From positions 930,001 through 994,000 of the forward strand of contig JADIYA010000001.1 of the NCBI GenBank assembly GCA_016705545.1: 64,000 nt of DNA. Direction: 5' to 3'. The stretch's first letter is position 1. Every line of letters begins with the position of its first letter. Below, in pieces: positions 18,334-24,446 of the stretch. This DNA comes from Flavobacteriales bacterium (GTDB taxonomy: Bacteria; Bacteroidota; Bacteroidia; Flavobacteriales_F; PHOS-HE28). Position numbers and translations under genes: made by a program. The notes below the pieces were generated by a model that was not told where the DNA came from, did not search any database, and saw nothing but the letters and a program-made list of their open reading frames with translations.

Positions 18334-18815
18334 AACACCAGGTCGAGTTGGCCGATGTGTTCTTTCAGCGCAGTGCGGCCACGGTAGATGTACACTTTCA
18401 CCTGCGGCAGATTCAATCCGGTGAGCTCCGCGATCTCCTCGTAGGTGTACCCTTCGAGGTCGCGCAGCAGCACTACGCTGCGCTGGATCGGCGGGAGCGT
18501 TGCCAGCGCGGCATCGAGCACGGCTTTCAGGTCTGGCTGGGCCATACTCGTGTGCTGAAGGTCCTCGTGGTGCTCCTCCATGCGACGCACACGACCACCC
18601 TTGCGGGTCTCGTCCACGATGGCGTGGTGGGCGGTCGTGAAGAGATAGCTCTTCGCCTTGGCCCCATCGACCTGATCCACCTTGGCCCAAAGCCGAGCGA
18701 AGCTCTCCTGCACCACATCCTTCGCTTGGTCAGCATCACGCAGATGCTTCAGGGCGAACCGGTACAAGCCATCGGCATGCGCGTCCACGGCGGCGTTGAA
18801 TTCAGTGATGGTCAT
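18330..18815 (-). CDS. ECF-family RNA polymerase sigma factor
   Basis: This intact 161-residue sigma-70 family protein has region 2 (YRFALKHLRDADQAKDVVQE, SFARLWAKVDQVDGAKAKSY) and region 4 (LPPIQRSVVLLRDLEGYTYE, EIAELTGLNLPQVKVYIYRG). The region 4 helix-turn-helix is complete and the length is typical of the small ECF class. The gene overlaps the anti-sigma-like gene by 4 bases. A GTAAC-N16-CGTC element ends 28 bases upstream, and two near-identical ones precede the next two genes, so the factor probably recognises this sequence and activates its own operon. Confidence 0.93.
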   Translation of the reverse strand: MTITEFNAAVDAHADGLYRFALKHLRDADQAKDVVQESFARLWAKVDQVDGAKAKSYLFTTAHHAIVDETRKGGRVRRMEEHHEDLQHTSMAQPDLKAVLDAALATLPPIQRSVVLLRDLEGYTYEEIAELTGLNLPQVKVYIYRGRTALKEHIGQLDLVL

Positions 18816-18843
18816 CGGGGAGGGAGCCGGTGCCTGCGGGTGT

Positions 18844-18868
18844 GACGCGCGAGGGCGGATGAAGTTAC
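18844..18868 (-). promoter_or_regulatory. Autoregulatory ECF-type promoter of the sigma gene
   Basis: GTAAC (18868-18864) and CGTC (18847-18844) on the minus strand with 16-base spacing; the sigma ATG is 28 bases downstream of CGTC. All three copies are preceded by CT (CTGTAAC in the sequence read), extending the match. Confidence 0.68.
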
Positions 18869-18957
18869 AGGCAGCCTTGGCGCATCACCGCCACCCTGTT
18901 GAAAGCCATGCTGGAACCGTGCTCCGGCAGCGCATCACAGGGTTGACATTTGCCGCG

Positions 18958-19803
18958 ATGTCCGAGTTGATCCACGGAGGGCGGCGCACGCGCGGGATTG
19001 TTCCCGAGCAGAGCGCTGATCTGCCCTTGGTGAGCATCGTGACAGTCGTATTCAACGGAGCGGCCACACTGGAGCGCACCATCCAGAGCGTGCTGGCGCA
19101 ATCGTACCCGAACATCGAGTACATCATCGTCGATGGCGGCAGCACCGATGGCACGCTGGAGCTCATCCGGCGCTATGAGGATCAACTGGCCTATTGGGCG
19201 AGCGCGCGCGACAAGGGGATCTACGATGCCATGAACAAAGGCGTGGCGCTCTGTACGGGCGAATGGGTGGGGCTGATCAACGCAGATGACTGGTACGCGC
19301 CGCATAGCGTGGAGCGCGCGATGGGCGCGGTGCGCGGCAAGAGCGGCATCAACATCGTTCACGGCGACATCTGGCTGGAGTACCCCAATGGGCACAGCAA
19401 GGTGAAGAAGGCGCGCCTGAACGGATTCCTGCTGAAGTACTGGGAGATGGTGCTCAACCATCCTTCATTCTTCGTTCGCCGCAGCTACTACGCAGGTCAT
19501 CCGTTCGACATCACCATCAAGGTGAGCGGCGACCACAAATGGACGCTTGATGCGTGGATGGAATCGCCGCCGCAGTTCCTCTACCTCGCCGAGCCGCTGG
19601 CGCACTTCACGGCGGGCGGCGCCAGCATGCGCTTGCCCTTGCGGAAGATGCTGCGCGAAGGGCGCTTGGTGGGCCGTGCCATCGGCTTGGGGCCCTTCGG
19701 CGTAGCGCTGAGCCAGCTGGTGAGGCTCGCGCTCTATGTGCCGCAAGGGCTCAAGCTGCTCTTTAATCAGCACGTATCACCTTTGACGGGCAAGCAGCAG
19801 TGA
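18958..19803 (+). CDS. Glycosyltransferase family 2
   Basis: This 281-residue GT-A enzyme, probably for polysaccharide or glycolipid synthesis, begins PLVSIVTVVFNGAATLERTI and carries YIIVDGGSTDGTLELIRRYE (nucleotide-sugar binding Asp-Gly-Gly-Ser-Thr-Asp-Gly), ARDKGIYDAMNKGVALCTGE and WVGLINADDWYAPHSVERAM, in which ADD is the metal-binding DXD-like motif. These blocks match the WcaA/PGL-type GT2 proteins. Its stop overlaps the start of the hexapeptide acetyltransferase gene (TGATG), so the two are translationally coupled and likely act on the same glycan. It is divergent from the ECF operon. Confidence 0.88.
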   Translation: MSELIHGGRRTRGIVPEQSADLPLVSIVTVVFNGAATLERTIQSVLAQSYPNIEYIIVDGGSTDGTLELIRRYEDQLAYWASARDKGIYDAMNKGVALCTGEWVGLINADDWYAPHSVERAMGAVRGKSGINIVHGDIWLEYPNGHSKVKKARLNGFLLKYWEMVLNHPSFFVRRSYYAGHPFDITIKVSGDHKWTLDAWMESPPQFLYLAEPLAHFTAGGASMRLPLRKMLREGRLVGRAIGLGPFGVALSQLVRLALYVPQGLKLLFNQHVSPLTGKQQ

Positions 19804-20306
19804 TGGCGAGCGCGTGGAACATCTTCCAGGACTGGGCGGCCGGCACCGGCAATCCCAAGAGCCGGCTCGTGATGCTGCTGTACCGTATCGCGCACTTGCT
19901 GCGCCAGAGCCCCGTGACCTTCATCCTCTTCCTGCCCTATTTCATCGGGTACCGGATCATGGTGGAGTGGTTCCTGTGCATCGAGCTGCCGTGGAAGACG
20001 CGTGTGGGGCCGGGCTTCCGCATCGAGCACGGCCAGGCCCTTGTCATAAACGACGGCGCCGTGTTCGGCGCCAACTGCACGGTGCGCAACAGCTGCACTA
20101 TTGGCAACAAGCAACTGAAGGATGGCAGTTACAGCCGCGCCCCGCGCTTCGGCGACCGTGTGGACATCGGTGCGAACGCCGTGATCATCGGGCCCATCAC
20201 GATCGGAGATGATGTGGCCATCGGAGCGGGCGCCGTGGTGGTGAAGGACGTGCCGCCGAACTGCGCGGCTATTGGGAACCCCGCGCGCAACGTTCCGAGG
20301 GGCTAA
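19803..20306 (+). CDS. Serine acetyltransferase-like hexapeptide-repeat transferase
   Basis: This 167-residue left-handed beta-helix acetyltransferase has an N-terminal helical segment with hydrophobic character (PVTFILFLPYFIGYRIMVEW), which is frequent in sugar O-acetyltransferases of the CysE-like group found in capsule loci. Hexapeptide turns follow: GFRIEHGQALVINDGAVFGA, NCTVRNSCTIGNKQ, DIGANAVIIGPITIGDDVAI, GAGAVVVKDVPPNCAAIGNP. The IEHGQALVIN-type segment carries the acceptor-side His. Position directly after a GT2 gene argues for glycan acetylation and against cysteine synthesis. The ATG at 19803 is preferred to the GTG at 19800. Confidence 0.82.
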   Translation: MASAWNIFQDWAAGTGNPKSRLVMLLYRIAHLLRQSPVTFILFLPYFIGYRIMVEWFLCIELPWKTRVGPGFRIEHGQALVINDGAVFGANCTVRNSCTIGNKQLKDGSYSRAPRFGDRVDIGANAVIIGPITIGDDVAIGAGAVVVKDVPPNCAAIGNPARNVPRG

Positions 20307-20307
20307 G

Positions 20308-22095
20308 TCAATCCAGCTTCAGCACCGCGAGGAACGCCTGCTGGGGAACTTCTACCGTGCCGATCTGCTTCATCTTCTTCTTGCCCTCCTTCTGCTTCTC
20401 GAGCAGCTTGCGTTTTCGGCTGATGTCGCCGCCGTAGCACTTCGCGGTCACATCCTTTCGCAGCGCTTTCACGGTTTCGCGGGCCACGATCTTGGCACCG
20501 ATGGCCGCTTGGATGGGGATATCGAACTGCTGGCGGGGCAGGAGCTCCTTCAGCTTGCTGCACATCTTCTTGCCCAGTTCGTGCGCGTGGTCGCGGTGGA
20601 TGAGCGCGCTGAGGGCATCAACGCGTTCGCCGTTGAGGAGGATGTCGAGCTTGATCAGGTCGCTTTCCTTCAGGCCCACCGGGTGATAATCGAAGCTGGC
20701 GTAGCCGCGAGAAATGCTCTTGAGCTTATCGTAGAAATCGAAGACCACCTCACCCAGCGGCAGCTCAAAGCTGAGCTCCACGCGATCGGTGGTGAGGTAG
20801 TTCTGCCCGGTGAGGATGCCACGCTTCTCGATGCAGAGCGTCATGATCGCGCCGGTGTACTCGGCCTTGGTGATCACCTGCGCCTTGATGTAGGGCTCCT
20901 CGATCTTCTCGATGTGCATCACCTCGGGCAATTCACTCGGATTGTGGATCTCGAATACTTCTCCGTTGGTCTTGGTGATCACGTAACCCACGTTGGGCAC
21001 GGTGGTAATCACGCTCATGTTGAACTCGCGCTGCAGTCGTTCCTGGATGATCTCCATGTGCAGCAGGCCTAGAAAGCCGCAGCGGAAGCCGAAACCGAGC
21101 GCCGCGCTGCTCTCGGGCGTCCAGGTCAGGCTGGCGTCGTTGAGCTGGAGCTTCTCCATGGCATCACGCATCTCCTCATAGTCGTCGGTATCCACGGGGA
21201 AGATGCCCGCCCACACCATGGGCTTCACTTCCTCGAACCCGTGGATGGCCTCGGCGCAGGGCCGATCACGGTGCGTGATGGTGTCGCCCACCTTCACTTC
21301 GCTGGCGGTCTTGATGCCGCTGATGATGTAGCCCACATCGCCCGCCCTCACATCGGGGCGGGGCTGGATCTCCATTTTCAAGCAGCCCACTTCATCGGCG
21401 CCGTATTCGACCCCGGTGTTGAAGAATTTCACCTGATCGCCCTTGCGAATGGTGCCATTTTTCACGCGGAAGTAGGCGATGATGCCGCGGAAAGGATTGA
21501 AGACGCTGTCGAAGATGAGCGCCTGCAGCGGGGCGTTCGGGTCGCCTTTCGGAGCAGGGATGCGATGCACGATCTCCTCCAGCACCTTATCCACGCCGAG
21601 GCCCGTCTTGCCGCTGGCGGCCATGATCTCCTCGCGCCTGCAGCCCAGAAGGTCCACGATCTGGTCCTTCACCTCTTCGGGGTTCGCGCTCGCGAGGTCC
21701 ATCTTGTTGAGGATGGGGATGATCTCCAGGTCGTGCTCCAGCGCGAGGTAGAGGTTGCTGATGGTCTGCGCCTGGATGCCTTGGGTGGCGTCCACGATGA
21801 GCAGCGCGCCTTCGCAGGCGGCGATGCTACGGCTCACCTCGTAGCTGAAATCCACATGGCCGGGGGTGTCGATCAGGTTCAGGATGTACTTCTGCCCATT
21901 GAGGGTGTAGTCCATCTGGATCGCCTTGCTCTTGATGGTGATCCCACGCTCGCGCTCCAGGTCCATATCGTCAAGGGCCTGCGCCTGCATATCGCGATCG
22001 GCGATGGTGCCGGTCATCTGCAAGAGGCGATCGGCCAGGGTGCTCTTACCGTGGTCGATGTGGGCGATGATGCAGAAGTTGCGGATGTGTTCCAT
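20308..22095 (-). CDS. lepA: Elongation factor 4 (ribosome back-translocase)
   Basis: This is a 595-residue translational GTPase. G-domain motifs: [15 protein letters not shown] (G1), [10 protein letters not shown] (G2), [15 protein letters not shown] (G3), [12 protein letters not shown] (G4). LepA-specific C-terminal features are [40 protein letters not shown] and a basic tail with [20 protein letters not shown] followed by [20 protein letters not shown]. Length and the CTD are standard, so LepA is distinct from EF-G. It ends one base after the stop of the convergent acetyltransferase gene, with no room for a separate terminator. Confidence 0.98.
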   Translation of the reverse strand: MEHIRNFCIIAHIDHGKSTLADRLLQMTGTIADRDMQAQALDDMDLERERGITIKSKAIQMDYTLNGQKYILNLIDTPGHVDFSYEVSRSIAACEGALLIVDATQGIQAQTISNLYLALEHDLEIIPILNKMDLASANPEEVKDQIVDLLGCRREEIMAASGKTGLGVDKVLEEIVHRIPAPKGDPNAPLQALIFDSVFNPFRGIIAYFRVKNGTIRKGDQVKFFNTGVEYGADEVGCLKMEIQPRPDVRAGDVGYIISGIKTASEVKVGDTITHRDRPCAEAIHGFEEVKPMVWAGIFPVDTDDYEEMRDAMEKLQLNDASLTWTPESSAALGFGFRCGFLGLLHMEIIQERLQREFNMSVITTVPNVGYVITKTNGEVFEIHNPSELPEVMHIEKIEEPYIKAQVITKAEYTGAIMTLCIEKRGILTGQNYLTTDRVELSFELPLGEVVFDFYDKLKSISRGYASFDYHPVGLKESDLIKLDILLNGERVDALSALIHRDHAHELGKKMCSKLKELLPRQQFDIPIQAAIGAKIVARETVKALRKDVTAKCYGGDISRKRKLLEKQKEGKKKMKQIGTVEVPQQAFLAVLKLD

Positions 22096-22128
22096 GAATC
22101 CGGTCGGGGAGGGCGTTGTTAGGGCGCG

Positions 22129-22136
22129 CGAATGTA
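22129..22136 (-). promoter_or_regulatory. Putative -7 element of lepA
   Basis: TACATTCG on the minus strand, 33 bases before the lepA ATG, the same octamer as before yebC. No matching TTG is seen upstream. Confidence 0.4.
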
Positions 22137-22168
22137 TCCCAATGGCTTGCGCTCTGGGGGGAAGGCGC

Positions 22169-22176
22169 TACCTTAG
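22169..22176 (+). promoter_or_regulatory. Putative -7 element of the small T9SS gene
   Basis: TACCTTAG, 76 bases upstream of the ATG at 22253, in the divergent region with lepA. It resembles TACCTTTG before dxs; the match is partial. Confidence 0.3.
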
Positions 22177-22252
22177 GTGGCTCGAAGCCGACGACAGGCA
22201 ACCATTGCACGTCCAGGCCATCCTTATAGAGGCCGCTCACACCCCTTCACGC

Positions 22253-22747
22253 ATGCGCCATCTTACGCTCCTCCGAACCGTAGCTCTTTCAACTCTGGCC
22301 TTCTCCCTCAGCGCGCTGGCTCAGAATGGCAACGACGCTCATCCGAGCTTGATTCTAGTGGGGGCCGATCGCCCGGTGCTTGCCGCAGGTCCCGTGGCTG
22401 GCGTAGAGAGCAATGCTCAGGTGGATGATCTTGGGGCGCTTCCCGCGCTGCCCATGAAGCCCATCGGCCTTTTAGCGGCAACTGCCTTCACGCCCGATGG
22501 CGATGGCCTGAATGACAAGTACTTCCCCTATTTGATGGGTATGGAGCTGGGGCTCAGTCGGTTTCAGGTTTTCGACCGGTGGGGTCGCCAGCTCTATAGC
22601 ACCACTTCGGGCGAAGGCTGGGATGGCACCTTCGGCACAGCTGGGGCAGCTATGCCCTTGGGGGTGTATGTCTGGCATCTGGAGGCTTGGCCTTCAGGTT
22701 CGCTAGACAAGGTGGAGCTCTCAGGCTCGGTGACCCTGATCCGCTAG
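22253..22747 (+). CDS. Minimal secreted protein consisting of a type B (gliding-motility-type) T9SS domain
   Basis: Only 164 residues: a signal peptide (LLRTVALSTLAFSLSALAQN), about 50 residues of low-complexity linker, then a complete gliding-motility-associated C-terminal domain: LAATAFTPDGDGLNDKYFPY, LSRFQVFDRWGRQLYSTTSG, GWDGTFG, PLGVYVWHLEAWPSG and a final SGSVTLIR. This domain normally targets large surface proteins to the type IX secretion system, and here there is essentially no passenger. It may be a small surface protein, or a remnant of a larger gene, although codon use and reading frame are clean. It lies just upstream of an ECF locus whose membrane partner carries a related domain. 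Confidence 0.82.
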   Translation: MRHLTLLRTVALSTLAFSLSALAQNGNDAHPSLILVGADRPVLAAGPVAGVESNAQVDDLGALPALPMKPIGLLAATAFTPDGDGLNDKYFPYLMGMELGLSRFQVFDRWGRQLYSTTSGEGWDGTFGTAGAAMPLGVYVWHLEAWPSGSLDKVELSGSVTLIR

Positions 22748-22792
22748 AAGCGGACTGCCTTGCGAGCCTAGTAGTTTAGAGGGCCGCGCTCA

Positions 22793-22808
22793 GGCAACTT
22801 CCGTTGCC
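22793..22808 (+). promoter_or_regulatory. Perfect inverted repeat upstream of ECF sigma gene
   Basis: GGCAAC-TTCC-GTTGCC is a 6-base-pair perfect palindrome with a 4-base loop, 28 bases before the sigma ATG at 22837. It could be an operator or a leader hairpin. The GCAAC word also resembles an ECF -35. Confidence 0.35.
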
Positions 22809-22836
22809 AGACCCGCATCATAGAACACGGACCGCC

Positions 22837-23394
22837 ATGACGGATGAACAACTCGTTTCCGGGTGCATCAATGGCGACCCGATTGCGCAGAAGGCCCTCT
22901 ATAAGGCCTATGCCCGGAAAATGATGAGCATTTGCATGCGTTACGCCGGCAACCGTGAACAGGCCCAGGACATGCTCCAGGACGGCTTCGTGAAGGTGTT
23001 CCAGAAGATGGATCACTTCAGGGGCGACGGCCCTTTGGGCGGTTGGATCGCACGGACCATGGTGAATACCGCTTTGGACCATATCCGGCGCAACAAGCCG
23101 TACGACCACAGTGTGGACCTCACCGAGGCCGAACACCTGCACCAAGCTGATGAACAGGTGCTCACCAGCATGAGCACTGATGAACTGATGGACCTGATTC
23201 AAGCCCTTCCGCCCGGCTACCGCACCGTGTTCAACCTCTTCGCGATAGAAGGCTTCCCGCACAAAGAAATCGCTGAACAACTCGGGATCTCGGAGAACAC
23301 GAGCAAATCGCAATTCATGAAGGCGCGGGCCTACCTGCGCAAGCTGCTGCCCAAAGAGGTGGGCGCACCCTATGCCAACGACCATGAAGAATAG
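22837..23394 (+). CDS. ECF-family RNA polymerase sigma factor
   Basis: This intact 185-residue ECF factor has region 2 (ALYKAYARKMMSICMRYAGN, EQAQDMLQDGFVKVFQKMDH), an invariant-looking core-binding stretch (GGWIARTMVNTALDHIRRNK) and region 4 (LPPGYRTVFNLFAIEGFPHK, EIAEQLGISENTSKSQFMKA). The start at 22837 follows the family N-terminus (MTDEQLVSGCINGDPIAQ); the upstream in-frame Met at 22804 would add an unrelated piece covering the inverted repeat. It shares a 23-base overlap with its membrane partner, exactly as in the 13.3 kb pair. The downstream genes are all type B T9SS proteins, so the factor may control surface-protein expression (inference). Confidence 0.94.
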   Translation: MTDEQLVSGCINGDPIAQKALYKAYARKMMSICMRYAGNREQAQDMLQDGFVKVFQKMDHFRGDGPLGGWIARTMVNTALDHIRRNKPYDHSVDLTEAEHLHQADEQVLTSMSTDELMDLIQALPPGYRTVFNLFAIEGFPHKEIAEQLGISENTSKSQFMKARAYLRKLLPKEVGAPYANDHEE

Positions 23395-24376
23395 CCTGAA
23401 CGACCTGTTCCGTGAGCGATTCCAAGGCCATGAGGCCCCGGTGGATCCTGGCACGTGGGCCGTGATCGAGGCCAAGCTGCTTACCGCCGCACCTGCTTCG
23501 GACCCTGTGAATGACCTGTTCCGCGAACGGTTCCAGAATCACGAATCAGTTGTTGACCCAAGCGCTTGGGGCAACATCAGCAACCAGCTCGGGCATCCGG
23601 TGGCTGGCGGTGGATGGACAGGCGCTTATGGCTGGATGGCTGCCGGTGTAGCTGGCATGGTTGCCGTTGGTGCCTTGGTATTCGCCCTCAACAGCAATCC
23701 GGTAGAGGTCGTTGAGGCTGCTCTTGAACCTCGCCCCGAGAACCTGCTGGAGCCTGTCGTGGTAACGGAGCCAGAGCATGTGCCCCGCTCCGAATCTCTG
23801 GACCAACGGAGCGCCTCGATGCCAGAAAGACGCACCGTGGTTCAGCCCGTGAAAGCACAGCCCTCGGATTCACCGGTTGAGCCGGCAGAATCGGACGTGG
23901 CTTCCACGCCGATTGCAGAAGAGGTGGTCGTAGTAGATCAGATCATCGAGGACCTCACCGTTCGGACCATGCTCGAAGTGCTCGGCAGCGAACCAGTGAC
24001 AACGCCGCAGGCAGCCCAACCGGAGAAGGCAGAAGGCAACAATACCGGAATTGAGATGCCACCCATGGAAACGACGGCCCCGAAGGCGGAGGAGCCCATC
24101 AAGCTTTTCATGCCGAACACCTTCACGCCCAACGGCGATGGCATAAACGACACCTACCGCATCCTGCCCCGGCAGGGCTTCAGCAGTGTGCTGGTGCGCG
24201 TGTATAGCATGAAGAACAACCAGCTCGTGTTCAGTTCGGCCAGCGTCGATGATGAGTGGCAGGGCTTGAATTGCGACGATGGCATGTACCTCGTGGCGGT
24301 GGAGGCCATTACGCTCGGAGGCCATGTGGTGGCCGATGGCAAAGTGGTGTGGCTGAACCGCGGCAGCACCAATTGA
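23372..24376 (+). CDS. Single-pass membrane ECF partner with a gliding-motility-type C-terminal domain
   Basis: A 334-residue protein. The cytoplasmic N-terminus has two copies of NDLFRERFQ-HE--VDP--W (near residues 10-30 and 47-67, 37-residue period), resembling Bacteroidota anti-sigma N-termini. A membrane helix follows (GWMAAGVAGMVAVGALVFAL, about 88-107), then a Glu/Pro/Val-rich linker to about residue 240. The C-terminus is a gliding-motility/type B-like domain: KLFMPNTFTPNGDGINDTYR, GFSSVLVRVYSMKNNQLVFS, DDEWQGLNCDDGMYLVAVEA, VADGKVVWLNRGSTN. This domain usually ends exported T9SS substrates, but here it sits on an inner-membrane anchor without a cleavable signal peptide. A periplasmic sensing role for T9SS or surface-protein status is inferred. 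The alternative start at Met 5 cannot be excluded. Confidence 0.82.
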   Translation: MPTTMKNSLNDLFRERFQGHEAPVDPGTWAVIEAKLLTAAPASDPVNDLFRERFQNHESVVDPSAWGNISNQLGHPVAGGGWTGAYGWMAAGVAGMVAVGALVFALNSNPVEVVEAALEPRPENLLEPVVVTEPEHVPRSESLDQRSASMPERRTVVQPVKAQPSDSPVEPAESDVASTPIAEEVVVVDQIIEDLTVRTMLEVLGSEPVTTPQAAQPEKAEGNNTGIEMPPMETTAPKAEEPIKLFMPNTFTPNGDGINDTYRILPRQGFSSVLVRVYSMKNNQLVFSSASVDDEWQGLNCDDGMYLVAVEAITLGGHVVADGKVVWLNRGSTN

Positions 24377-24405
24377 GAATCAGCCGGATGCGCTGCGTAA
24401 GTTTG
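24373..24405 (+). promoter_or_regulatory. Bacteroidota-type promoter of the first large T9SS gene
   Basis: TTG (24373-24375), 22 bases, then TAAGTTTG (24398-24405) matches the Bacteroidota housekeeping consensus TTG-N17..23-TAnnTTTG. The ATG at 24447 lies 41 bases downstream. Confidence 0.65.
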
Positions 24406-24446
24406 CCGGCCTTTCGCAGAATGGCGATTATGCGATACCCGACTGC

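Noticed and set aside
18943..18948. TTGACA near the start of the GT2 gene, resembling a proteobacterial -35
   Set aside because: Bacteroidota do not use that -35, no -10 follows at 17 bases, and the ATG is only ten bases away.
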